Part shown: positions 18,017 through 27,049 of the stretch, one piece after another
Position numbering within the stretch: the stretch's first letter is position 1
Layout: each line of letters opens with the position of its first letter
From: JACCXG01 sp963785755
GTDB taxonomy: Bacteria; Acidobacteriota; Vicinamibacteria; Vicinamibacterales; 2-12-FULL-66-21
NCBI GenBank assembly: GCA_963785755.1
Contig: CAWAXG010000013.1
Span: forward strand, 620,001 to 684,000
Length of the DNA stretch: 64,000 nt
Direction: 5' to 3'
The notes under the pieces: model-generated
Database searches by the model: none
Told to the model about the DNA's origin: nothing
What the model saw: only the letters and a program-made list of their open reading frames with translations
Position numbers and translations under genes: made by a program

Positions 18017-20455
18017 CTACGCCGGCGCCAGTTCCTCGGACCGGACGTATGAGCACTCCTCGTTGTTGCACACGAGCTGCCGGCCGTGGCGCTTCGTAAC
18101 CTTCTCCACCAGGAACGGCGCGCCGCAGTCGGGGCACTTCTCGGCAATCGGCTTGTTCCAGAGCGTGAACTCGCAATCCGGATAGTTGCCGCATCCGTAG
18201 AACACCTTGCCCCGCCGCGATTTCTTCTCGACGATGTCGCCGCCGTCCTTCGGGCAGAGCACGCCGGTCGTCTTCTGTTTGACGTACTTGCACTTGGGGT
18301 AGTTGCTGCAGGCCGTGAACTCGCCGAACCTGCCGTGTTTCAGCACCAGGTTCGACTCGCACTTCGGGCACTTCTCGTCGAGGATCTGGTCCGGCTTCGC
18401 CGCCGTCATCCCCTGCTTGGTCGCGATGATCTTCCTCGTTGTCTTGCACTCGGGATAGCCGGTGCAGGCCAGGAACTGACCGAAGCGTCCGCGCTTGACG
18501 GCCATCGGCTTGCCGCAGTTCTCGCAGGTCTCCTCGAGCTCGCCTTCGCCGCTGGCGTCAGGTGTTTCGAGCTCGCGCGTGTTCTCGCAGTCCGGATAGC
18601 CGCTGCAGGCCAGGAACAGACCGAACTTCCCCGCCTTGATGACCATCGGCTTGCCGCACTTGTCGCACACGACGGCGGGATCGGGCTCGACCCCTTCCTT
18701 CAGGTTGATCATTTCCTTCGCGGCGCGCTTCAGGTCCTTCTCGAACTTTCGATAAAAGCTCGAGAGCGCGGATTCGTAGTCTTCTTTCCCTTCCTCGATC
18801 TTGTCGAGCTCCTCTTCGAGCTCGCGCGTGTAGCCGACGTCGAGGATGTCGTCGAATGCCGGGCTGAGCAGCTTTTCAACGAGCATCAGCCCTAGGATCG
18901 TCGGCTTGAATCGGCCCTCGATCTTGTTCACGTACTCGCGCGCCTGGATGACGCTGATGATGGATGCGTACGTGCTCGGCCGGCCGATGCCGTTCTCTTC
19001 GAGGGACTTCACGAGCGTCGCCTCGGTGTATCGGGGCGGCGGCTGCGTGAATTTCTGTTCCGGCTTCAGCTCTTTCAGCTCGAGACGATCGCCTTCGGCG
19101 AGCGAGGGCAGCAGGCTCGAACCCTCCTCGTCCTCCGCCGTCACGGCATCCGGTCCGGGCCCCTCGGTGCGCGCCTCAGGCTGTTCCTGGTTGTAGACCG
19201 CCATCCAGCCGGCGAACTTCGGCACCGAGCCCTTCACCCGGAACAGGTAGGTCGGCTGACCAGTCGCCGCGGCGTCGATATCGACCGTGGTTTCGTCGAA
19301 CGTGGCCGGCGGCATCTGCGAGGCCACGAATCGGTTCCAAATCAGGCGATACAGGTAGTACCGATCCGGCGTCAGATGGGCACGGACCTCGTCGGGATGG
19401 AACTGCATCGACGTCGGGCGGATCGCTTCGTGGGCGTCCTGCGCGTCCTTCTTGGCCCGGTAGAGGTTCGGCTTTTCCGGAACGAATTCACGGCCAAAGC
19501 GCGTGCCGATGAACTCGCGGACTTCGGTGAGCGCCTGTTCCGACACGCGAGTCGAGTCGGTTCTCATGTACGTGATCAGACCGACCGACCCCTCGCCCGG
19601 CAGCTCGATCCCTTCGTAGAGCTGCTGCGCGATCATCATCGTCTTCTTGACCGGGAACCGCGCGGCCTGCTGGAGCTTGCTCGTGATGAACGGCGGAACC
19701 GCGCCTTTCTTGCGCTCCTTCGTCGTGACCGAGCTGACGGTCCACTGGGCCTTCCGCAGATCGGCGAGCGCCGTGTCTGCTTCCTGCTGGTTGCCGATCT
19801 TGAGGTTGCTGCCGTCGCGCTTCAGCAGCTTCGCGTCGAACTCGGGCGGCTGCGGACCGGCGAGACGCGCCGCAATATTCCAATACTCCTCGGATACGAA
19901 GCGGTCGATCTCGCGCTCACGGTCGCACACCAGCTTCAACGCGACCGACTGCACACGCCCGGCGCTCAGCCCGCGGCGGACTTTGTCCCACAGCAGGGGG
20001 CTGATCTTGTAGCCCACGAGACGGTCCAGCACTCGCCGGGCCTGCTGCGCGTCGACCATCTGCTTGTTGATGGCAGTCGGATTCTCGAGGGCCGCGAGCA
20101 CACCCTTCTTCGTGATCTCGTTGAACATCAGCCGGCGAATCTTCTTCTGGTTCGCACTGCCGAGCTCCTCAGCGAGATGCCAGCCGATTGCCTCCCCTTC
20201 CCGATCGGGGTCGGTCGCGACGAATATCGTTTCCGCTTCCTTTGCGGCGTCCTTGAGCTCCTTCAGAACTTTCTTCCGGCTCGCGATGACCTCATAGGAC
20301 GGCTCGAAGCCCTCCTCAATGGCGACACCCAGCTTGCTCTTGGGCAGATCGCGAACATGACCCATCGAGGCCAAGACCTTGAAATCCTTGCCGAGATATT
20401 TGTTGATCGTCTTCGCCTTCGCCGGCGACTCGACCACGACTAGCGACTTGGCCAT
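18017..20455 (-). CDS. topA: DNA topoisomerase I
   Basis: TopA relaxes negative supercoils through a tyrosine-DNA link. The protein of 812 residues starts with the TOPRIM domain (MAKSLVVVESPAKAKTINKY, ATDPDREGEAIGWHL). The active-site region is LITYMRTDSTRVS, with the catalytic tyrosine in TYMR. The C-terminus holds about five CxxC-containing zinc-ribbon repeats, for example CDKCGKPMVIKAGKFGLFLAC and CENCGKPMAVKRGRFGQFLAC. It sits between dprA (96 bases upstream) and trmFO. Confidence 0.98.
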   Translation of the reverse strand: MAKSLVVVESPAKAKTINKYLGKDFKVLASMGHVRDLPKSKLGVAIEEGFEPSYEVIASRKKVLKELKDAAKEAETIFVATDPDREGEAIGWHLAEELGSANQKKIRRLMFNEITKKGVLAALENPTAINKQMVDAQQARRVLDRLVGYKISPLLWDKVRRGLSAGRVQSVALKLVCDREREIDRFVSEEYWNIAARLAGPQPPEFDAKLLKRDGSNLKIGNQQEADTALADLRKAQWTVSSVTTKERKKGAVPPFITSKLQQAARFPVKKTMMIAQQLYEGIELPGEGSVGLITYMRTDSTRVSEQALTEVREFIGTRFGREFVPEKPNLYRAKKDAQDAHEAIRPTSMQFHPDEVRAHLTPDRYYLYRLIWNRFVASQMPPATFDETTVDIDAAATGQPTYLFRVKGSVPKFAGWMAVYNQEQPEARTEGPGPDAVTAEDEEGSSLLPSLAEGDRLELKELKPEQKFTQPPPRYTEATLVKSLEENGIGRPSTYASIISVIQAREYVNKIEGRFKPTILGLMLVEKLLSPAFDDILDVGYTRELEEELDKIEEGKEDYESALSSFYRKFEKDLKRAAKEMINLKEGVEPDPAVVCDKCGKPMVIKAGKFGLFLACSGYPDCENTRELETPDASGEGELEETCENCGKPMAVKRGRFGQFLACTGYPECKTTRKIIATKQGMTAAKPDQILDEKCPKCESNLVLKHGRFGEFTACSNYPKCKYVKQKTTGVLCPKDGGDIVEKKSRRGKVFYGCGNYPDCEFTLWNKPIAEKCPDCGAPFLVEKVTKRHGRQLVCNNEECSYVRSEELAPA

Positions 20456-20551
20456 AACTTGAATCTACCTTACGTCCGAACTGGGCCCCGCGGTCAACCA
20501 GGAAACCCAATCCGGCCTGAAATCGCGCATTCTCACGCCGGTTGGCCGCGA

Positions 20552-21616
20552 TCACGCTCGCCGGACGAACCTTCCGCTCGACCCTACCACGAGGCCCCTC
20601 AGCTCGAGGTCGGTCAAGGCTGCCAGGAGCCGTGGGCCGTCCATCCGCGTCAACCCCGCAAGCTCGTCCAGAGCATACGTCTCCCCGGCTTCCATTACCG
20701 CTAATAACGGATGCACTATCAATAACTTAGCGGTTTCGACTTGGGGGGCGCCGGGGGTCCATCCCAATCCCTGGAGTATATCGTCCGCCGTTTCGACGAC
20801 CTTCGCTCCGTCCTTCAGGAGCGCGTGCGAACCCCGGTTGCGCCCTGAGAGGACGCTTCCTGGCACAGCCATGACATCCCGTCCTTGTTCGAGGGCGCAG
20901 CGGGCCGTTATCAGCGAGCCGCTCTGCTCGGAGGCTTCGACGACGACCGTCGCGAGCGAGATCCCGCTGATGATCCGGTTCCGCAGCGGAAAGTGCTCGG
21001 GAAGAGGCGCCGCGCCAGGACCGAGTTCCGACAGGATCAGGCCATTTCTGGCGATTTCTGCAGCCAGTTCCGCGTGCTCGGCTGGATACACCCGATCGGG
21101 GCCGCATCCCTGAACGGCAATGGTGGTGCCCCCGGCAGCGAGACATCCGCGATGACCGGCTGAGTCGACACCTCGCGCCAGACCGCTGGCGACCGCGATG
21201 CCGCGCTCCGCGAGTTCGCCGCCAAGTCGAGCTGCCACCTCGAGCGCATAAGGCGTCGCCGCTCGCGAACCCACGATCGCCACGACCTTCATTTCGAGCG
21301 CCTCGACACGTCCCCGCGCCCAGAGGACCGGAGGCGGATTGAACGTGCAGGCCAGAAGCGGCGGATACCGGGAATCGAACAGCGCAATGGCTTCAACGCC
21401 CATCGACGAACCTGTGGCGAGCGCCTGCCCTGCGGCCACATGAAGGTCCTCGAAGACCGAGTGGCCGACTGCATCACGGCGACCGGAAGCCGCCCACAGG
21501 AGCTCGAGAAACGGTGGACCACCGCTGACGTCGTGGAGGAGATCCTTGAACGCCGCGGCAACGGCGGCCCTGGTCGTCGGGAGCATCGAGGCCGCGACGG
21601 CGGTCTGAAGGTCCAT
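20552..21616 (-). CDS. dprA: DNA-processing protein DprA
   Basis: DprA binds incoming single-stranded DNA and loads RecA during natural transformation. The Rossmann-type core has AIVGSRAATPYALE, GLARGVDSAGHRG, GCGPDRVYPAEH, LRNRIISGIS and EQSGSLITARCALEQGRDV. A C-terminal winged-helix-like domain follows (TYALDELAGLTRMDGPRLLAAL). I choose MDLQTAV at 21616: the upstream extension to 21697 runs through a G/C hairpin and has no family-like sequence. It heads the dprA-topA-trmFO-xerC run. Confidence 0.95.
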   Translation of the reverse strand: MDLQTAVAASMLPTTRAAVAAAFKDLLHDVSGGPPFLELLWAASGRRDAVGHSVFEDLHVAAGQALATGSSMGVEAIALFDSRYPPLLACTFNPPPVLWARGRVEALEMKVVAIVGSRAATPYALEVAARLGGELAERGIAVASGLARGVDSAGHRGCLAAGGTTIAVQGCGPDRVYPAEHAELAAEIARNGLILSELGPGAAPLPEHFPLRNRIISGISLATVVVEASEQSGSLITARCALEQGRDVMAVPGSVLSGRNRGSHALLKDGAKVVETADDILQGLGWTPGAPQVETAKLLIVHPLLAVMEAGETYALDELAGLTRMDGPRLLAALTDLELRGLVVGSSGRFVRRA

Positions 21617-21656
21617 GGGTGTCCTTTCAGCGCCGCGCGAGCCCGCAAACACGAAA

Positions 21657-21690
21657 GGGCCGGACCCGCAGCTGACGCAGCTGGCGGCCC
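21657..21690 (-). promoter_or_regulatory. Nested hairpin with T-rich tail upstream of dprA
   Basis: On the minus strand GGGCCG and CGGCCC form an outer stem, and two CAGCTG copies separated by three bases form an inner stem. TTTCGTGTTT follows. It is 40-74 bases before the dprA start and resembles an attenuator. The rest of 21617-21912 holds only the promoter listed separately. Confidence 0.4.
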
Positions 21691-21869
21691 GACCCAATGT
21701 CCTGATTATAGGGGGGAGTGTCCCCTTCCACCAGAGGATTCCTTTACGGTTCGCGTCAGTGATTTACACATTGGGCCCTGAAAACAGGCCGATCCTGGTT
21801 GAATGCTCCCGGTTTCCGGGCTGGTACATCCATTGCTCGGGTAATTCCTTTGCGACGTCCGGAATCCGC

Positions 21870-21898
21870 TTGCGACGGTGGGGGGCGGCCGCTATAGT
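21870..21898 (+). promoter_or_regulatory. Sigma-70 type promoter for the TPR-lipoprotein pair
   Basis: TTGCGA and TATAGT are separated by exactly 17 bases. The predicted start of transcription near 21905 leaves fewer than ten bases before the ATG at 21913, so the message may be almost leaderless. Confidence 0.65.
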
Positions 21899-21912
21899 GA
21901 GCCCAAACAACC

Positions 21913-22266
21913 ATGTGCGCGCGAGCCGCTGTGTTTCTGTTCGCCATCGTTCTGCTGGCTCCTGCCGCGTCCGCGCAGGATCGGGACGCCGCGAAGGAGC
22001 AGGTGGAATTCGGGATAAAAGTGGCGCAGACTGGTCTCTGGCGGGAGGCCCAGTACCGCTGGGAGCGCGCGGTTCAGCTCGACCCCGCCTACGCCGAGGC
22101 TTGGAACAATCTCGCCATCGCGTACGAGCATGCGGGAAGATTTGAAGACGCGCGAAAGGCGTACGAGACCGCGATCAAGCTGGATCCGAAGAACATGACG
22201 ATCCAGCAGAATTACGATCTGTTCAAAGAAATAAATGATCGCACCCAGAAACGTCGCGCTCGCTAG
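21913..22266 (+). CDS. Small exported TPR-repeat protein
   Basis: A signal peptide (MCARAAVFLFAIVLLAPAAS, cleavage after SAQ or ASA) precedes two to three tetratricopeptide repeats: AAKEQVEFGIKVAQTGLWRE, AQYRWERAVQLDPAYAEAWN and YEHAGRFEDARKAYETAIKL. TPRs mediate protein contacts; the protein is probably periplasmic. Its 3' end overlaps the lipoprotein gene by 32 bases in another frame, so both are likely made together. It lies just upstream of the ribosomal L21 operon but has its own promoter. Partner unknown. Confidence 0.8.
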   Translation: MCARAAVFLFAIVLLAPAASAQDRDAAKEQVEFGIKVAQTGLWREAQYRWERAVQLDPAYAEAWNNLAIAYEHAGRFEDARKAYETAIKLDPKNMTIQQNYDLFKEINDRTQKRRAR

Positions 22267-23143
22267 TCTCGTGTTCCTGTGCGCGGCCGCCGGCTGCACC
22301 AGCTACTACGAGATCCCGATCGAAACGCCCATTCAGCCGAAGATGGATGTGACGCCGTTCACGCGCGTCCTCGTCGCCGGCTTCATCGGCGGCGGCACCG
22401 ACGACGTGGATGCGAATCTCGAGACCGTCAGGCTGCTGCGCAGCCAGCTCCGAAGCAAGTCGAGCCTGCGGGTCATCGAAGCCGAGGTACTTCCGCTCGA
22501 GGAGCTCGCGCGGGAACAGGTCGCGAAGGCCTCAGCCACGGGGCCAGCTGGCGGCGGTCCGGCGCTTGACGGGCAAGCCGGGCCGGCAACGAGCGGCGGT
22601 GGCGAAGGCGTCCCAATCGCACCAGTGCCCCAGCTCCCTGCGGCGCCGACGACGGGTGGAGAAGGGCAGCAGCCGGTGCCTCCCCTGCCTGCCGCAGAGG
22701 GGGAGTCGAAGATCCGGACCGAAAAGGATCTCGAGCGCTATCAGAGCATCTTCAACAACGCCCAGTTCTGGAAAAAGATTGGCGAGGAGCACCAGAATCC
22801 GCTGATCGTGACCGGCACGGTGCTCTTCACGAACACGCAATCGTCAGGCTTCGTCAACACGAACCGGGAAATCATCGACCCCCTGGGCCGGCGCGTCGTG
22901 CAGCCTTATCGTGTTTACATGGAACGCAAGGGCTTCATCGTCGAGCCGCGGTTCGTTTTCATCGACGGACGAACCGGTGCGGTCCTCTATACCGAGCGAT
23001 TCCTCGAGGAAATCCTCTACCCGGCTCAGCAGAATACGCCGCCGCTTTCGTCGTATTTCGAGCTCATGGACAGGCTGATTCCGAGCTTTCTGGGGTCGCT
23101 CAGCACCCAGCGGATCCGCGGCACGCGCGTGCTCCTCAAGTAA
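22235..23143 (+). CDS. Lipoprotein of unknown function
   Basis: A signal sequence ends in the lipobox AAAGC at about residue 21, so the mature protein should be lipid-anchored. The first domain (VTPFTRVLVAGFIGG, LETVRLLRSQLRSKSSLRVIE) resembles periplasmic proteins that compare small-molecule or stress levels, but I do not recognise the family. A Pro/Gly-rich linker (about residues 105-160) splits it from a C-terminal domain with NPLIVTGTVLFTNTQ and GFIVEPRFVFIDGRTG. It overlaps the TPR gene, which suggests that the two proteins act together at the membrane (inference). Confidence 0.7.
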   Translation: MIAPRNVALASLVFLCAAAGCTSYYEIPIETPIQPKMDVTPFTRVLVAGFIGGGTDDVDANLETVRLLRSQLRSKSSLRVIEAEVLPLEELAREQVAKASATGPAGGGPALDGQAGPATSGGGEGVPIAPVPQLPAAPTTGGEGQQPVPPLPAAEGESKIRTEKDLERYQSIFNNAQFWKKIGEEHQNPLIVTGTVLFTNTQSSGFVNTNREIIDPLGRRVVQPYRVYMERKGFIVEPRFVFIDGRTGAVLYTERFLEEILYPAQQNTPPLSSYFELMDRLIPSFLGSLSTQRIRGTRVLLK

Positions 23144-23239
23144 GCCCGCGTTTTACGAATCCACCCCGCCCGTGTTACCCTAGTACCTTTGTCGACAGGC
23201 ACTTATGCCCGTTCTACGTTTCGGGCGGAGGGTTCGAAC

Positions 23240-23554
23240 GTGTTCGCAATCATTCAGAGCGGCGGCCGCCAGGTCAAGGTGGCCCCCGGTGAGACCATCG
23301 TGGTCGACCGGATCGACGTCGAGCCCGGCCAGGAAGTGAGCATCGATCAGGTGCTGCTCCTCGAGAAGGACGGCGGCGAGATCCTGGCGGGCTCTCCATT
23401 TGTCGCCAACGTGAAGGTCCTGGGCGTGATTGACGGCGAGACACGCGGACCCAAGATTCGCGTCTTCAAGAAGAAGCGCCGGAAGGGCATGCGCCGGACG
23501 AAAGGACATCGTTCGACGTACACGCGCGTGCGCATCACGGACATCATCGCGTAA
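23240..23554 (+). CDS. rplU: Ribosomal protein bL21
   Basis: The sequence FAIIQSGGRQVKVAPGETIVV and the C-terminal KKKRRKGMRRTKGHRSTYTRVRI identify L21 of the large subunit. GTG at 23240 is chosen because GGAGGG lies ten bases upstream and the protein then has the normal 104 residues. The frame is open further upstream without homology. It heads the rplU-rpmA-obgE-nadD-rsfS run. Confidence 0.97.
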   Translation: MFAIIQSGGRQVKVAPGETIVVDRIDVEPGQEVSIDQVLLLEKDGGEILAGSPFVANVKVLGVIDGETRGPKIRVFKKKRRKGMRRTKGHRSTYTRVRITDIIA

Positions 23555-23572
23555 GACAGAAGGTTATTCGCC

Positions 23573-23839
23573 ATGGCACATAAGAAGGGACAGGGCTCGT
23601 CACGGAACGGCCGCGACAGCAATTCTCAGCGGCTCGGCGTGAAGCGGTTCGACGGCAACATTGTGACCGGCGGATCGATTCTCGTACGACAGCGCGGTCG
23701 GCGCTTCCGGCCCGGGCTCAACGTGGGCCTCGGGAAGGACGACACGCTGTTTGCGAAAATCGGCGGACGCGTGACGTTCGAGGATCACGGCGCCCGCGGA
23801 CGAGTCATCAGCGTTCACCCCGTCGAACAACCGCAGTAG
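23573..23839 (+). CDS. rpmA: Ribosomal protein bL27
   Basis: The 88-residue chain starts MAHKKGQGSSRNGRDSNSQR and continues LGVKRFDG, typical of L27. It lacks the N-terminal extension that Firmicutes cleave. L27 sits at the peptidyl-transferase centre. It follows rplU by 18 bases and precedes obgE by 27. Confidence 0.98.
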   Translation: MAHKKGQGSSRNGRDSNSQRLGVKRFDGNIVTGGSILVRQRGRRFRPGLNVGLGKDDTLFAKIGGRVTFEDHGARGRVISVHPVEQPQ

Positions 23840-23866
23840 CTCGACACCCGACCGGCGAACGCGAAC

Positions 23867-24973
23867 ATGTTTGTCGACGAGGTCGATATCCATGTCGCCG
23901 CCGGCCACGGCGGCCGCGGCGCGATGAGCTTCCGGCGCGAGAAGTTCGTGCCGCGCGGCGGCCCGAACGGCGGAGACGGCGGTCCCGGCGGGTCGGTGTA
24001 TGTGATCGCGAAGGCCAACCTCAACACCCTTCTCAATTTCCGATTCCAGAAAGAGTTCAGCGCCGGTCGCGGCGGGCACGGTGAAGGGTCCAATCGCACC
24101 GGCCGCAAGGGCAGCGATATCGAGCTCGCGGTTCCGATCGGAACGGTCGTCTACGAAAAGCAGGACGACGAACTGGTTCAAGTCGCCGATCTCACCGAGG
24201 TCGGCCAGCGCCTTCTGATCGCCAAGGGTGGCATCGGCGGCCGGGGCAACGCGCAGTTCGCGACCTCCACGAATCGCGCGCCGCGTCGGGCAGAACCTGG
24301 CCTGCCGGGCGATGAGAAGGCGCTTCGCCTGCAGCTCAAGCTGCTCGCCGATGTCGGACTCCTCGGATTCCCGAACGCGGGAAAATCCACGCTCATCTCC
24401 CGCATTTCGGCCGCGCGTCCGAAGATTGCCGACTATCCGTTCACCACGCTGACGCCGAACCTCGGCGTGGTCGGCCTGTCGGACGATCGCACGTTCGTCG
24501 TTGCCGACGTTCCGGGGCTGATTGAAGGGGCGCACGCCGGGCATGGGCTCGGGCATCGATTCCTGAGCCATCTCGAGCGGACCAAGGTCCTCGTGCACGT
24601 GGTAGACGTGTCGTCGGCAAGCGGCCGTGAGCCCAAGGACGACTACGACGTGATCACGAGGGAGCTCGAGCTCTTTCCCGGACGCGACGCCTCCGGCGAG
24701 CAGCTGCGGGACAAGCCGGTCATCGTCGCGGCCAACAAGATCGACGCGCTCGATGATCAAGCGCGCCTCGAACGGCTGCGCGATCATTTGCAGCCGGGCG
24801 GCATTCCGCTTTACGCTGTCTCTGCCGCAACTGGCGAAGGTATGGGACCGCTGCTCGAAGCCGTCTGGAAAGAGCTCGCACGCCGCGCGCGCCCGCAGGG
24901 CGAGGAAGCTCCCACCGATCCGGGTCGTACGCGAAACCGTCGTCCCGATACGGAACCCATCAGCGATCGATGA
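23867..24973 (+). CDS. obgE: GTPase Obg, large-subunit assembly factor
   Basis: The glycine-rich Obg fold (about residues 1-158, FVDEVDIHVAAGHGGRGAMS, FRREKFVPRGGPNGGDGG) is followed by a GTPase domain with G1 GFPNAGKSTL, G3 DVPGLIEGAH and G4 NKID. The C-terminal extension is short. Obg acts in 50S maturation and stress control. Its stop overlaps the nadD start in ATGA. Confidence 0.97.
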   Translation: MFVDEVDIHVAAGHGGRGAMSFRREKFVPRGGPNGGDGGPGGSVYVIAKANLNTLLNFRFQKEFSAGRGGHGEGSNRTGRKGSDIELAVPIGTVVYEKQDDELVQVADLTEVGQRLLIAKGGIGGRGNAQFATSTNRAPRRAEPGLPGDEKALRLQLKLLADVGLLGFPNAGKSTLISRISAARPKIADYPFTTLTPNLGVVGLSDDRTFVVADVPGLIEGAHAGHGLGHRFLSHLERTKVLVHVVDVSSASGREPKDDYDVITRELELFPGRDASGEQLRDKPVIVAANKIDALDDQARLERLRDHLQPGGIPLYAVSAATGEGMGPLLEAVWKELARRARPQGEEAPTDPGRTRNRRPDTEPISDR

Positions 24974-25671
24974 GGCTGGTCACCCGCACTGGCCGCATCG
25001 GGATTCTCGGCGGCACGCTGGATCCCATCCATGTCGGTCACGTCGAAGCTGCCTTGGCGGCGCAACAGGCGCTCGCACTCGATCCGGTCATCGTGATGCC
25101 GGCGCGGATGCCGCCGCACCGCAGAGAACCGTCGGCCTCCATGTTCCACCGGTTCGCGATGGCGGCCCTCGCAGTCAGCGACTGCGACAACATCGCCGTA
25201 TCGGATGACGAGCTCGGCGCCGAAGGCCCGTCTTACACCGCGCTCGCGCTCGAACGGCTGCTGTCCCACGGACTGCAGCCGACGCAGGTGTTTTTCATCA
25301 CCGGCGCCGACGCCTTCGCCGAGATCGAAACGTGGTATCGCTATCCCGAGGTGCTCGATCTCGCGCATTTCGTCGTCATCTCGCGCCCTGGCGCCTCGCT
25401 GGATGCGATCGCGCAGCGGCTGCCCGGTCTCGACCGGCGCCTGGCGGCGCCCAGCCGCACTGGATCGATGCCGCCAAGGCCGTCCGTCTTTCTCGTCGAT
25501 GCGCGCACGTCGAACGTCTCCTCGACGGACATCCGTCGCCGGATGCGCGAAGGCACGAGCATCACCGGGCTCGTTCCGCCACGCGTGGAGACACATATCG
25601 TCCGGCACCGGTTGTACGTGGAGCATCGTGATTACGATCCAAATCGTGCGATGGCGGATCACGCTCAATGA
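24970..25671 (+). CDS. nadD: Nicotinate-nucleotide adenylyltransferase NadD
   Basis: NadD joins nicotinate mononucleotide and ATP in NAD synthesis. The nucleotide-binding motif GGTLDPIHVGH near residue 14 and the C-terminal VSSTDIRRRM (ISSTxIR) are diagnostic; FFITGADAFAEIETW is another family segment. Leu replaces the usual Phe in GGTFDP, a mild variation. The stop overlaps rsfS in ATGA. Confidence 0.95.
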   Translation: MRLVTRTGRIGILGGTLDPIHVGHVEAALAAQQALALDPVIVMPARMPPHRREPSASMFHRFAMAALAVSDCDNIAVSDDELGAEGPSYTALALERLLSHGLQPTQVFFITGADAFAEIETWYRYPEVLDLAHFVVISRPGASLDAIAQRLPGLDRRLAAPSRTGSMPPRPSVFLVDARTSNVSSTDIRRRMREGTSITGLVPPRVETHIVRHRLYVEHRDYDPNRAMADHAQ

Positions 25672-26123
25672 AAACAGAGAAGAAACCACTGGAGAAGAAG
25701 CCTCTCGACAAGAAGCCGCGCCGGCCCTCCGGCGGCAGACGCCTGAGCGGGGACGTCGCGAAGGCCGTCGGCGCGGCTCAGGACAAGAAAGCCCTGGACG
25801 TCGTCGTGCTGGACCTGCGTCAGACGCCCGCATTCACGGACTTCTTCGTCCTCTGCTCCGGCGCCAACCAACGGCAGGTGAAGGCGATCGCGGATGCCGT
25901 CGAGGACACGCTCCGCGCTGCCAAAGTGCGGCCTGCCCACATCGAGGGGTACGATCGCGCTGAATGGGTGCTCATGGACTTCTTCAGCTTCATCGTCCAT
26001 GTGTTCACTCCGCAGACCCGGGAGTTCTACTCGCTCGAACGCCTGTGGGGTGATGCGGAGCGGATTGAAGTGACCGATACGCCGCCAGAAGCCAAACGGA
26101 CGAAGGCGGCGGCAGAGGACTGA
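25668..26123 (+). CDS. rsfS: Ribosomal silencing factor RsfS (Iojap family)
   Basis: RsfS binds L14 and blocks subunit joining when nutrients are low. After a Lys/Pro-rich N-terminal tail of about 30 residues the chain carries KKALDVVVLDLRQTPAFTDF, FFVLCSGANQRQVKAIADAV and the C-terminal DRAEWVLMDFFSFIVHVF. The tail is longer than usual. It is the last gene of the ribosome/NAD run. The 188 bases that follow hold two short inverted repeats but no gene. Confidence 0.95.
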   Translation: MKTEKKPLEKKPLDKKPRRPSGGRRLSGDVAKAVGAAQDKKALDVVVLDLRQTPAFTDFFVLCSGANQRQVKAIADAVEDTLRAAKVRPAHIEGYDRAEWVLMDFFSFIVHVFTPQTREFYSLERLWGDAERIEVTDTPPEAKRTKAAAED

Positions 26124-26311
26124 CGCCTCGGGGCAGCCGTCGCACTTTCCGCGATCCTGGACGCGGCTAAAGGTAGAAGAAAACACGCACTGCACTCCGC
26201 CCAGTGCGTCGAGCCCGCCACAACTTCAGACTTCTGAGCCAATCGCCATCGGCAGGTCGCGTGCTTACCTGCGGCGGTCATGACCGGATTGCGCACGGCA
26301 GATGTCGGACC

Positions 26312-27049
26312 ATGCTTCGCGCCGTAGCCGACGGCCTGCTGGCTGTCGTGCTTGCTCCGGCGTGCGCAGCGTGCCGCCATCCGCTCGATTCCCCGACCCG
26401 GGCGGTCGTCTGCGATACGTGCTGGAAGTCAATCCGGCCGATCACGCCGCCATTCTGCGCCGTCTGCGGCGAATCGCTCCGGTCATGGCGAAGCGCCCAC
26501 GACGATGAACGGTGCCTGCACTGTCGAAACGGCCACACGCCGATCGCAAGAGGCCGGACCGTCGGCGAATATGACGGTGTGCTGCGGACGATCCTTCACG
26601 CGTTGAAGTACCAGGGCCGCAGATCGATCGCGCCCGTACTCAGTGCCCTGATGCGGGCGCAGGGACAGTCCGTTCTGTCGGACGCTGACTTCGTCGTGCC
26701 GGTCCCGCTCCATTGGCGGCGGCAGTGGGCACGCGGGTTCAATCAGGCGGCGGACCTGGCCGCCGGTCTCGGCTTGCCAGTGGTTCACGCCCTCCGGCGC
26801 TGCCGCAACACCCCGTCGCAGACGGATCTTCCTGCCGCGGCGAGGCATGCGAACGTCCGACGGGCCTTCAGCGTCAGACCTGGGGCGGACGTCACCGGCT
26901 CCAACATCGTGCTGGTGGATGATGTCAGGACAACGGGGGCGACCCTCGAGGCATGTGCGCGCGCGCTTCTGGATGCCGGCGCACGGCAGGTCATGACGCT
27001 CACAGCAGCGCAAGTCGTGACGCAACAACCAGCTTCACGTCCGCGCTGA
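26312..27049 (+). CDS. comF: ComF-family phosphoribosyltransferase-like protein
   Basis: An N-terminal zinc-ribbon-like region with four CxxC pairs (CAAC, CDTC, CAVC, CLHC) precedes a phosphoribosyltransferase fold with VVPVPLHWRRQWARGFNQA and the PRPP loop VLVDDVRTTGATL. ComF proteins are linked to DNA uptake in naturally competent bacteria. dprA lies in the same window. Start MLRAVADG at 26312 is chosen; upstream codons look non-coding. The 3' end overlaps tmk by 50 bases tail to tail. Confidence 0.88.
   Translation: MLRAVADGLLAVVLAPACAACRHPLDSPTRAVVCDTCWKSIRPITPPFCAVCGESLRSWRSAHDDERCLHCRNGHTPIARGRTVGEYDGVLRTILHALKYQGRRSIAPVLSALMRAQGQSVLSDADFVVPVPLHWRRQWARGFNQAADLAAGLGLPVVHALRRCRNTPSQTDLPAAARHANVRRAFSVRPGADVTGSNIVLVDDVRTTGATLEACARALLDAGARQVMTLTAAQVVTQQPASRPR

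Noticed and set aside
23225..23240. tRNA T-loop-like GGTTCGAAC
   Set aside because: No cloverleaf can be drawn; it overlaps the ribosome binding region of rplU.
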